In this document: positions 13,323 through 24,825 of the stretch, piece after piece
How the letters are laid out: every line of letters starts with the position of its first letter
Numbering within the stretch: the first letter of the stretch is position 1
Source of the DNA: Sipunculus nudus
Taxonomy: Eukaryota; Annelida; Sipuncula; Golfingiida; Sipunculidae
Assembly (NCBI GenBank): GCA_026874595.1
Contig: CM049314.1
Span: forward strand, 77,921,300-77,985,299
Direction of reading: 5' to 3'
Length of the DNA stretch: 64,000 bases
The notes under the pieces: generated by a model
What the model saw: the letters and a program-made list of their open reading frames with translations, nothing else
Databases searched by the model: none
What the model was told of the DNA's origin: nothing
Made by a program: the position numbers and the translations under genes

Positions 13323-14505
13323 AGTCATAATTTATCCAGACACCAAAAATCAGGCTAATATCTAGGGGCATTGCGTAAAAAAAGTCCGTACATGTGCATT
13401 CATTAAAAAAAGTCAATTTTCATGAAATTTTCTATTTTCAGGAGCCGTCATCTAGTCAAAAGTAGGTCAACCAGGATAAAACGCAAACTCGATCTGTAAG
13501 TGGTCATATTGCTGCCACTAACCAAAAATTAACTCGATCTGTAAGTGGTTATTTTGCAGCCACACACCAAAAATTAGGCTAATATCTGGGGGCATTGCGA
13601 AGAAAAGTCCGTACATGTGCATTCATTAAAAAGAATCAATTTTCATGAAATTTTCAATTTTCAGAAGCCGTCATCTAGTCAAAAGTAGGTCAACCAGGAT
13701 AAAACGCAAACTCGATCTGTTAGTGAGCATATTGCTGCCACTAACCAAAAATTAGGCCAATATCTGGAGGCATTGCAAAAAAAAGTCCGTACATGTGCAT
13801 TTATCATGAATATTTCAATTTTTCATGAAATTTTCTATTTTCAGGAGCCGTCATACGGTCAAAAGTAGGTCAACCGAAACTCGATCTGTAAGTGGTTATT
13901 TTGCAGCCACACACCAAAAATTAGGCTTATATCTGGGGGCATTGCGAAAAAAAGTCCGTACATGTGCATTCATTAAAAAGAATCAATTTTCATGAATTTT
14001 CTATTTTCAGGAGGCGTCATCTAGTCAAAAGCAGGTCAACCAGGATAGAACGCAAACTCGATCTGTGAGTGGTCATATTGCTGCCACTTACCAAAAATTA
14101 GGCCAATATCTGGAGGCATTGCAAAAAAAAGACCGTACATGTGCATTTATCATGAAAATTTTAATTTTTCATGAAATTTTCTATTTTCAGGAGCCGTCAT
14201 ACGGTCAAAAGTAGGTCAACCGAAACTCGACCTGTAAATGGTTATTTTGCAGCCACACACCAAAAATTAGGCTAATATCTGCAAACATTGCGAAAAAAGT
14301 CCGTACATATGCATTTATCATGAAAATTTATATTTTTCATGAAATTTTCTATGTTCAGGAGCCGTCATACGGTCAAAATTAGGTCAACCTGGACAAAATC
14401 GAACTCGATCTGTAAAGGGTCATTATCTGCCCACACACCTTAAATCAGGCCAATATCTGCAGGCATTACGAAAAAAAAGTATGTACAACTGTTTCATTTC
14501 GGAAT

Positions 14506-14540
14506 GACGGACGGACGGAAGGACGAAATGACGGACACGG
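14506..14540. repeat. ACGG microsatellite at the 3' end of the array element
   Basis: Imperfect ACGG tetranucleotide repeats follow the last core monomer. A microsatellite of this type after the core repeats is a described feature of bivalve pearl elements, which supports the element assignment. Confidence 0.8.
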
Positions 14541-14548
14541 GTAAAACT

Positions 14549-14581
14549 TTATGCCCCGGCCACTTTGTGGTGGGGGCATAA
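14549..14581. other. 3'-terminal hairpin of the pearl/Helitron-like element
   Basis: TTATGCCCC pairs with GGGGCATAA, and CCAC with GTGG inside it, around a two-base loop. A hairpin close to the 3' end is a hallmark of Helitron-type elements, where it is thought to mark the end of rolling-circle transfer. The element probably ends within a few bases of it. Confidence 0.7.
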
Positions 14582-14589
14582 AAACTATA

Positions 14590-16950
14590 TTCCTTGTATA
14601 TTTAACATACCTGATATAATTAATAGCTCCCTTTAATAAAAGGGTATCCATAGCATTTGACTTGCACTATATTCCATGATACTGGATATGGCAGTTATAT
14701 ATGATATGGAAGGTGGCGCCACTAAAAGTTTGGTAGAATGATCACTGGCTTGTGCAAATATTGAGATATCTGCAATTATAAAGAGCAATATGTTTATAAT
14801 TATGTACAATTACTGAATATACAATGACTTGGTTCATGTTCAACCCTTAAATTAATTTCGTCCCATCTGTAGGTATTTCTCATGACATTATTTTGAATAT
14901 TGATTTGGGTTTATGTTGAATATTAATTATAAAAAATCACTGATTGTCCCATTTTGATACAAAAACTGAAGGATAATACTTTCCCTATGATAACATATTT
15001 TACCTAGCAATTACAATAAAAAACTGCATGTTTTTGTTAAATTTTTAAAAGTATGATTAAAGGTAGATACACCAAATACAATACTGTTGATATTTTTATT
15101 ATTTTTAATAGCTAAACCTAGTACCCCTACAAAAACCAAGAAATCACATATCTATGGAACGTCACATATTTTCTTTCACGTTAATGAGCTGATATTTTGT
15201 GCAAGCAGACTTCCCGTTCTGTGATTTTGTACGGTTTATCAAACTCTTTATTTCTTTCGGCTGCGCTTTAGTCCATTCACATAAGCAGGGTGTGAGCAGT
15301 CGACAAGCATGCATACATTCCTTCTACCTTTACGTATAGACACTTCTCCCCCATGAAACAGTAGTATACCCCATAAACCTGAGAGAGGGGAGAGAGATCA
15401 GTATGTTCAGAAAGAGTCTAAGATGTAGGCCTAGCCTCTTTCAGCTATGAAAGTCTCCTCACTTAGCATTGGACATGGATCGTAATAACGTCTTTCCACC
15501 TGTCGCAGATGAGCAAACAGGTGAGCAATGAAAGGATTTTTTTTTTTCAAATTATACTAATCCGTTAAAAAGGGGGCTGCCAGATGTTTCCTATAATACA
15601 CACAACAAAACATACACAAAGCAGGGCCAACATTGAGCAGACCATCAGTATAAACCCTGCCCCATTCTTACCTTGTAATCACAGCATACATAACAAAAGA
15701 ATTCCCGGGAGTAGCCATTCGGACGCTGAACATAAAATACAGCTGAACCATGCCACGGAAATGTCAATATAGAAATGACTGATGAAATTATTGATATGAT
15801 GGTAAGATGCTTGTTTATCGGAAAAGCAAATTTTCCTGCGAAAGGGCAAAACAAGCCTTATGCCTTTCCGTTGGTACTGAACATTTCAAAGTATAACGAA
15901 TCATTTTGTATATTTTTCAGCCAGTAACTTTTTACCCGTGAGGCCTTGATGAAATAGCCGATGTCAAGCCTAAGGTGATGCATTCACTGAAGAAGATAAC
16001 TTTGCATCTTATGGCTTTTAAGGCAAGCTTTTTTAGCTTATATGTAAGGTTAAGCTCAGGGACTGGCAATACAGCATGTGTCAGCACAAGGATATAACAT
16101 TAATTTGGACAGATTGTGTGGCCATTTTGGGGATATAAACTTAAACTTTAGTGTTGTTTTATTTTATCATTTGGAGAAATCCTACTAAGCGACCATTGTG
16201 TTCCCGCAAAATTACTGAGGTGTGGGCTAAGTCAGGCATGACAAATTCATGAAAATTCCTCAGATCCATAACTTTTACAAAGGCCTTGTCTTGTGACCCC
16301 TGTACATTGATATATAAGACATTTTGTGCCAAAGGTCATGTTGAAGAGAAAAGGGGTGTGTAGGTGACGCCAAAAGAATACATGTAATGTAAATCGTGGC
16401 AGATGATCTATGGGAATGTATCTTTTGAGATTGATGAATTAAGCAAAGCAAGAGAAACCTGATATTTTACATAAATTATACTATAAATATACCAAGATGA
16501 GGTCATGGTCTCCTGTTTAATCATGGCTATGACCCAAAATACAAACGCACTAACCTCCTACATATAACAGATACATAATTTAGAACAAAACCGTCATGTT
16601 GGTCTTCAGTTAAATAGAATATTCATTTGGTTCAATAACACTCGCAGGGAATCAAACTGCAAAGACGCGGAGAAAATATTGTAGGCTGTGCCACCAGAAA
16701 CTGTTATGAGATACGCCAGAGGTTTCAAGGCAATATTTTGGCAGGTACCATTTTATTTTAAAGAGAAAACTATATTGTCCATGTTAATTCCACATTCTCT
16801 TAACATGATTAGGTACTTTAACTAAAGTTAATTCATTGAATTTGTTTATGAAAATAGGCCACAAAACGCCGATCCCACCACAAACATCTCCAACAAGGAC
16901 AGACGTTTTGCACCTAGTAACCTTTCAACTTACATACATATGCAACCAAC
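14590..16950. other. Unique DNA between the two largest arrays
   Basis: No gene recognised. A possible tiny initial exon at 15,475-15,520 (ATG, 15 codons, then ACAG|GTGAGC) has a good donor but nothing else to support it. Frames at 15,584-15,854 overlap on both strands and resemble no known family. Confidence 0.4.
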
Positions 16951-17629
16951 AACCTAAGGTGACATGGTTTATCGTTTGTCAACCACCAACCGAAGGTGAC
17001 ATGGTTTATCGTTTGTCAACCACCAACCTAAGGTGACATGGTTTATCGTTTGTCAACCACCAACCAAAGGTGACATGGTTTATCGTTTGTCAACCACCAA
17101 CCTAAGGTGACATGGTTTATCGTTTGTCAACCACCAACCTAAGGTGACATGGTTTATCGATTGTCAACCACCAACCTAAATTGACAAGGTTTATCGTTTG
17201 TCAACCACCAACCTAAGGTGACATGGTTCATCGTTTGTCAACCACCAACCTAAGGGGACATGGTTTATCGTTTGTCAACCACCAACCTAAGGTGACATGG
17301 TTTATCGTTTGTCAAAAACCAACCTAAGGTAACATGGTTTATCGTTTGTCAACCACCAACCTAAGGTGACATGGTTTATCGTTTGTCAACCACCAACCTA
17401 AATTGGCAAGGTTTATCGTTTGTCTACCACCAACCTAAGGTGACATGGTTCATCGTTTGTCAACCACCAACCTAAGGGGACATGGTTTATCGTTTGTCAA
17501 CCACCAACCTAAGGTGACATGGGTTATCGTTTGTCCACCACCAACCTAAGGTGACATGGTTTATTGTTTGTCAACCACCAACCTAATGTGACATGGTTTA
17601 TCGTTTGTCAACCACCAACCTAAGGTGAC

Positions 17630-18600
17630 ATGGTTTATCGTTTGTCAACCACCAACCTAAGGTGACATGGTTTATCGTTTGTCAACCACAAACATAAGGT
17701 GACATGGTTTATCGTTTGTCAACCACCAACCTAAGGGTACATGGCTTATCGTTTGTCAACCTCAGGTGACATGGTTTATCGTTTGTCAACCTAAGGTGAC
17801 GTGGTTTATCGTTTGTCAACATAAGGTGACGTGGTTTATCGTTTGTTAACCTAAGGTGACGTGGTTTATCGTTTGTCAACCTAAGGTGACATGGTTTATC
17901 GTTTGTCAACCTAAGGTGACATGGTTTATCGTTTGTCAACCTAAGGTGACGTGGTTTATCGTTTGTCAACCTAAGGTGACGTGGTTTATCGTTTGTCAAC
18001 CTTAGGTGACGTGGTTTATCGTTTGTCAACCTAAGGTGACGTCGTTTATCGTTTGTCAACCTAAGATGACATGGTTTATCGTTTGTCAACCTAAGGTGAC
18101 ATGGTTTATCGTTTGTCAACCTAAGGTGACGTGGTTTATCGTTTGTCAACCTAAGGTGACGTGGTTTATCGTTTGTCAACCTTAGGTGACGTGGTTTATC
18201 GTTTGTCAACCTAAGGTGACGTCGTTTATCGTTTGTCAACCTAAGATGACATGGTTTATCGTTTGTCAACCACCAACCTAAGGTGACATGGTTAATCATT
18301 TGTCAACCACCAACCTAAGGTGACATGGTTTTTCGTTTGTCAACCACCAACCTAAGGTGACATGGTTTATCGTTTGCCAACCTAAGGTGACATGGTTTAT
18401 CGTTTGTCAACCTAAGGTGACGTCGTTTATCGTTTGTCAACCTAAGATGACATGGTTTATCGTTTGTCAACCACCAACCTAAGATGACATGGTTTATCGT
18501 TTGTCAACCACCAACCTAAGCTGACATGGTTTATCGTTTGTCAACCTAAGGTGACATGGTTTATCGTTTGTCAACCTAAGGGGACGTGATTTATCGTTTG
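17630..18600. repeat. Internal duplication block A1 of the minisatellite
   Basis: The order of variant units (CACAAACATAAGG, then GGGTACATGG, then a 20-unit run, then TTTTTCG and TTTGCCAACC) recurs 1,302 bp downstream at 18,932-19,902. The minus-strand frame inside it (17,709-18,299) has the same predicted residues as that at 19,011-19,601. Confidence 0.85.
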
Positions 18601-18931
18601 CCAACCTAAGGTGACATGGTTTATCGTTTATCAAACACCAACCTAAGGTGACATGGTTTACCGTTTGTCGACCACCAACCTAAGGTGACATGGTTTATCG
18701 TTTGTCAACCACCAACCTAAGGTGACATGGTTTATCGTTTGTCAACCACCAACCTAAGGTGACATGGTTTATCGTTTGTCAACCACCAACCTAAGGTGAC
18801 ATGGTTTATCGTTTGTCAACCTAAGGTGACATGGTTTATCTTTTGTCAACCACCAACCTAAGGTGACATGGTTTATCGTTTGTCAACGGGTGACATGGTT
18901 TATCGTTTGTCAACCAAAAACCTAAGGTGAC

Positions 18932-19902
18932 ATGGTTTATCGTTTGTCAACCACCAACCTAAGGTGACATGGTTTATCGTTTGTCAACCACAAACATAAG
19001 GTGACATGGTTTATCGTTTGTCAACCACCAACCTAAGGGTACATGGCTTATCGTTTGTCAACCTCAGGTGACATGGTTTATCGTTTGTCAACCTAAGGTG
19101 ACGTGGTTTATCGTTTGTCAACATAAGGTGACGTGGTTTATCGTTTGTTAACCTAAGGTGACGTGGTTTATCGTTTGTCAACCTAAGGTGACATGGTTTA
19201 TCGTTTGTCAACCTAAGGTGACATGGTTTATCGTTTGTCAACCTAAGGTGACGTGGTTTATCGTTTGTCAACCTAAGGTGACGTGGTTTATCGTTTGTCA
19301 ACCTTAGGTGACGTGGTTTATCGTTTGTCAACCTAAGGTGACGTCGTTTATCGTTTGTCAACCTAAGATGACATGGTTTATCGTTTGTCAACCTAAGGTG
19401 ACATGGTTTATCGTTTGTCAACCTAAGGTGACGTGGTTTATCGTTTGTCAACCTAAGGTGACGTGGTTTATCGTTTGTCAACCTTAGGTGACGTGGTTTA
19501 TCGTTTGTCAACCTAAGGTGACGTCGTTTATCGTTTGTCAACCTAAGATGACATGGTTTATCGTTTGTCAACCACCAACCTAAGGTGACATGGTTAATCA
19601 TTTGTCAACCACCAACCTAAGGTGACATGGTTTTTCGTTTGTCAACCACCAACCTAAGGTGACATGGTTTATCGTTTGCCAACCTAAGGTGACATGGTTT
19701 ATCGTTTGTCAACCTAAGGTGACGTCGTTTATCGTTTGTCAACCTAAGATGACATGGTTTATCGTTTGTCAACCACCAACCTAAGATGACATGGTTTATC
19801 GTTTGTCAACCACCAACCTAAGCTGACATGGTTTATCGTTTGTCAACCTAAGGTGACATGGTTTATCGTTTGTCAACCTAAGGGGACGTGATTTATCGTT
19901 TG
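18932..19902. repeat. Internal duplication block A2 of the minisatellite
   Basis: Near-identical copy of 17,630-18,600 shifted by 1,302 bp. A third copy, shifted by a further 2,763 bp (around 21,700-22,380), lacks two of the 30-bp units, so unit gain or loss followed the larger duplication. Confidence 0.85.
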
Positions 19903-22900
19903 TCAACCTAAGGTGACATGGTTTATCGTTGTCAACCTAAGGTGACATGGTTTATCGTTTGTCAACCTAAGGTGACATGGTTTATTGTTTGTCAACCTCA
20001 GGTGACATGGTTTATCGTTTGTCAACCTAAGGTGACGTGGTTTATCGTTTGTCAACATAAGGTGACGTGGTTTATCGTTTGTTAACCTAAGGTGACGTAA
20101 TTTATCGTTTGTCAACCTAAGGTGACATGGTTTATCGTTTGTCAACCTAAGGTGACATGGTTTATCGTTTGTCAACCTAAGGTGACGTGGTTTATCGTTT
20201 GTCAACCTAAGGTGACGTGGTTTATCGTTTGTCAACCTTAGGTGACGTGGTTTATCGTTTGTCAACCTAAGGTGACGTGGTTTATCGTTTGTCAACCTAA
20301 TGTGACATGGTTTATCGTTTGTCAACATAAGGTGACATGGGTTATCGTTTGTCAACCTAAGGTGACATGGTTTATCGTTTGTCAACTACCAACCTAAGGT
20401 GACATGGTTAATCATTTGTCAACCACCAACCTAAGGTGACATGGTTTATCGTTTGTCAACCACCAACCTAAGGTGACATGGTTTATCGTTTGTCAACCTT
20501 AGGTGACATGGTTGATCGTTTGTCAACCTAAGGTGACGTGGTTTATCGTTTGTCAACCTAAGATGACATGGTTTATCGTTTGTCAACCACCAACCTAAGG
20601 TGACATGGTTTATCGTTTGTCGAACACCAACCTAAGGTGACATGGTTTATCGTATGTCAACCACCAACCTAAGGGAACATGGCTTATTGTTTGTCATCCT
20701 CAGGTGACATGGTTTATCGTTTGTCAACCTAAGGTGACGTGGTTTATCGTTTGTCAAAATAAGGTGACGTGGTTTATCGTTTGTTAACCTAAGGTGACGT
20801 GGTTTATCGTTTGTCAACCTAAGGTGACATGGTTTATCGTTTGTCAACCTAAGGTGACATGGTTTATCGTTTGTCAACCTAAGGTGACGTGGTTTATCGT
20901 TTGTCAACATAAGGTGACGTGGTTTATCGTTTGTTAACCTAAGGTGACATGGTTTATCGTTTGTCAACCACCAACCTAAATTGACAAGGTTTATCGTTTG
21001 TCTACCACCAACCTAAGGTGACATGGTTCATCGTTTGTCAACCACCAACCTAAGGGGACATGGTTTATCGTTTGTCAACCACCAACCTAAGGTGACATGG
21101 TTTATCGTTTGTCCACCACCAACCTAAGGTGACATGGTTTATTGTTTGTCAACCACCAACCTAAGGTGACATGGTTTATCGTTTGTCAACCACCAACCTA
21201 AGGTGACATGGTTTATCGTTTGTCAACCTAAGGTGACATGGTTTATCTTTTGTCAACCACCAACCTAAGGTGACATGGTTTATCGTTTGTCAACCACCAA
21301 CCTAAGGTGACATGGTTTATCGTTTGTCAACCTGAGGTGACATGGTTTATCGTTTGTCGAACACCAACCTAAGGTGACATGGTTTATCGTTTATCAAACA
21401 CCAACCTAAGGTGACATGGTTTACCGTTTGTCGACCACCAACCTAAGGTGACATGGTTTATCGTTTGTCAACCACCAACCTAAGGTGACATGGTTTATCG
21501 TTTGTCAACCACCAACCTAAGGTGACATGGTTTATCGTTTGTCAACCACCAACCTAAGGTGACATGGTTTATCGTTTGTCAACCTAAGGTGACATGGTTT
21601 ATCTTTTGTCAACCACCAACCTAAGGTGACATGGTTTATCGTTTGTCAATGGGTGACATGGTTTATCGTTTGTCAACCAAAAACCTAAGGTGACATGGTT
21701 TATCGTTTGTCAACCACCAACCTAAGGTGACATGGTTTATCGTTTGTCAACCACAAACATAAGGTGACATGGTTTATCGTTTGTCAACCACCAACCTAAG
21801 GGTACATGGCTTATCGTTTGTCAACCTCAGGTGACATGGTTTATCGTTTGTTAACCTAAGGTGACGTGGTTTATCGTTTGTCAACCTAAGGTGACATGGT
21901 TTATCGTTTGTCAACCTAAGGTGACATGGTTTATCGTTTGTCAACCTAAGGTGACGTGGTTTATCGTTTGTCAACCTAAGGTGACGTGGTTTATCGTTTG
22001 TCAACCTTAGGTGACGTGGTTTATCGTTTGTCAACCTAAGGTGACGTCGTTTATCGTTTGTCAACCTAAGATGACATGGTTTATCGTTTGTCAACCTAAG
22101 GTGACATGGTTTATCGTTTGTCAACCTAAGGTGACGTGGTTTATCGTTTGTCAACCTAAGGTGACGTGGTTTATCGTTTGTCAACCTTAGGTGACGTGGT
22201 TTATCGTTTGTCAACCTAAGGTGACGTCGTTTATCGTTTGTCAACCTAAGATGACATGGTTTATCGTTTGTCAACCACCAACCTAAGGTGACATGGTTAA
22301 TCATTTGTCAACCACCAACCTAAGGTGACATGGTTTTTCGTTTGTCAACCACCAACCTAAGGTGACATGGTTTATCGTTTGCCAACCTAAGGTGACATGG
22401 TTGATCGTTTGTCAACCTAAGGTGACGTGGTTTATCGTTTGTCAACCTAAGATGACATGGTTTATCGTTTGTCAACCACCAACCTAAGGTGACATGGTTT
22501 ATCGTTTGTCAACCTAAGGTGACATGGTTTATCGTTTGTCAACCTAAGGGGACGTGATTTATCGTTTGTCAACCTAAGGTGACATGGTTTATCGTTGTCA
22601 ACCTAAGGTGACATGGTTTATCGTTTGTCAACCTAAGGTGACATGGTTTATTGTTTGTCAACCTCAGGTGACATGGTTTATCGTTTGTCAACCTAAGGTG
22701 ACGTGGTTTATCGTTTGTCAACATAAGGTGACGTGGTTTATCGTTTGTTAACCTAAGGTGACGTAGTTTATCGTTTGTCAACCTAAGGTGACATGGTTTA
22801 TCGTTTGTCAACCTAAGGTGACATGGTTTATCGTTTGTCAACCTAAGGTGACGTGGTTAATCGTTTGTCAACCTAAGGTGACGTGGTTTATCGTTTGTCA

Positions 22901-24825
22901 ACCTTAGGTGACGTGGTTTATCGTTTGTCAACCTAATGTGACATGGTTTATCGTTTGTCAACATAAGGTGACATGGTTTATCGTTTGTCAACTACCAACC
23001 TAAGGTGACATGGTTAATCATTTGTCAACCACCAACCTAAGGTGACATGGTTTATCGTTTGTCAACCACCAACTTAAGGTGACATGGTTTATCGTTTGTC
23101 AACCTTAGGTGACATGGTTGATCGTTTGTCAACCTAAGGTGACGTGGTTTATCGTTTGTCAACCTAAGATGACATGGTTTATCGTTTGTCAACCACCAAC
23201 CTAAGGTGACATGGTTTATCGTTTGTCGAACACCAACCTAAGGTGACATGGTTTATCGTTTGTCAACCACCAACCTAAGGGAACATGGCTTATCGTTTGT
23301 CATCCTCAGGTGACATGGTTTATCGTTTGTCAACCTAAGGTGACGTGGTTTATCGTTTGTCAAAATAAGGTGACGTGGTTTATCGTTTGTTAACCTAAGG
23401 TGACGTGGTTTATCGTTTGTCAACCTAAGGTGACATGGTTTATCGTTTGTCAACCTAAGGTGACATGGTTTATCGTTTGTCAACCTAAGGTGACGTGGTT
23501 TATCGTTTGTCAACCTAAGGTGACGTGGTTTATCGTTTGTCAACCTTAGGTGACGTGGTTTATCGTTTGTCAACCTAAGGTGACGTGGTTTATCGTTTGT
23601 CAACCTAAGGTGACATGGTTTATCGTTTGTCAACATAAGGTGACATGGTTTATCGTTTGTCAACCTAAGATGACATGGTTTATCGTTTGTCAACCACCAA
23701 CCTAAGGTGACATGGTTAATCATTTGTCAACCACCAACCTAAGGTGACATGGTTTTTCGTTTGTCAACCACCAACCTAAGGTGACATGGTTTATCGTTTG
23801 CCAACCTAAGGTGACATGGTTGATCGTTTGTCAACCTAAGGTGACGTGGTTTATCGTTTGTCAACCTAAGATGACATGGTTTATCGTTTGTCAACCACAA
23901 ACATAAGGTGACATGGTTTATCGTTTGTCAACCTAAGTTGACATGGTTTATCGTTTGTCAACCTAAGGGGACGTTATTTATCGTTTGTCAACCTAAGGTG
24001 ACATGGTTTATCGTTGTCAACCTAAGGTGACATGGTTTATCGTTGGTCAACCTAAGGTCACATGGTTTATTGTTTGTCAACCTCAGGTGACATGGTTTAT
24101 CGTTTGTCAAACTAAGGTGACGTGGTTTATCGTTTGTCAACATAAGGTGACGTGGTTTATCGTTTGTTAACCTAAGGTGACGTAGTTTATCGTTTGTCAA
24201 CCTAAGGTGACATGGTTTATCGTTTGTCAACCTTAGGTGACATGGTTTATCGTTTGTCAACCTAAGGTGACGTGGTTTATCGTTTGTCAACCTAAGGTGA
24301 CGTGGTTTATCGTTTGTCAACCTTAGGTGACGTGGTTCATCGTTTGTCAACCTAAGGTGACGTGGTTTATCGTTTGTCAACCTAATGTGACATGGTTTAT
24401 CGTTTGTCAACATAAGGTGACATGGTTTATCGTTTGTCAACCTAAGGTGACATGGTTTATCGTTTGTCAACCACCAACCTAAGGTGACATGGTTAATCAT
24501 TTGTCAACCACCAACCTAAGGTGACATGGTTTATCGTTTGTCAACCACCAACCTAAGGTGACATGGTTTATCGTTTGTCAACCTAAGGTGACATGGTTGA
24601 TCGTTTGTCAACCTAAGGTGACGTGGTTTATCGTTTGTCAACCTAAGATGACATGGTTTATCGTTTGTCAACCACCAACCTAAGGTGACATGGTTTATCG
24701 TTTGTCAACCAAAGGTGACATGGTTTATCGTTTGTCAACCTAAGGGGACGTGATTTATCGTTTGTCAACCTAAGGTGATATGGTTTATCGTTTGTCAACC
24801 TAAGGTGACATGGTTTATCGTTTAT

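Larger units (their letters stand above)
7421..14583. mobile_element. Expanded pearl-type (Helitron-like, non-autonomous) element with giant core array
   Basis: About 35 tandem monomers alternate between two types. One (about 177 bp) has CATCTAGTCAAAAGTAGGTC and ACCAGGATAAAACGC; the other (about 170 bp) has CATACGGTCAAAAGTAGGTC and ACCGAAACTCG. The basic higher-order unit is therefore a dimer of about 347 bp. Edge monomers are more divergent, as expected of tandem arrays. The array is followed by an ACGG microsatellite and a GC-rich hairpin, the same order of parts described for bivalve pearl elements, which usually carry only a few core repeats. Four 96-bp inserts interrupt the array. Element type is an inference from layout; the left boundary is approximate. 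Confidence 0.7.
16952..24822. repeat. 7.9-kb minisatellite of 30- and 37-bp units
   Basis: The unit is GGTGACATGGTTTATCGTTT followed by GTCAACCTAA (30 bp), or the same with an additional CCACCAA-type 7-bp segment (37 bp). There are roughly 240 units. Runs of 30-bp units alternate with runs of 37-bp units. Frequent variants are GTGACGTGG for GTGACATGG, CGTTGTC (one base short), TTTTTCG and CTCAGG. Rare variants recur at fixed spacing, showing large internal duplications. Minus-strand frames encode LTNDKPCHLR decapeptide repeats wherever 30-bp units run uninterrupted. I regard it as non-coding. Confidence 0.95.

Noticed and set aside
15475-15520. Tiny possible initial exon (MDRNNVFPPVADEQT) with a good donor
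   Set aside because: Fifteen codons and one donor motif are too little; no partner exon was seen.
16952-24822. CRISPR array
   Set aside because: The regular spacing is that of head-to-tail minisatellite units with no unique spacers, in a eukaryotic genome. The same applies to 51,926-57,936.
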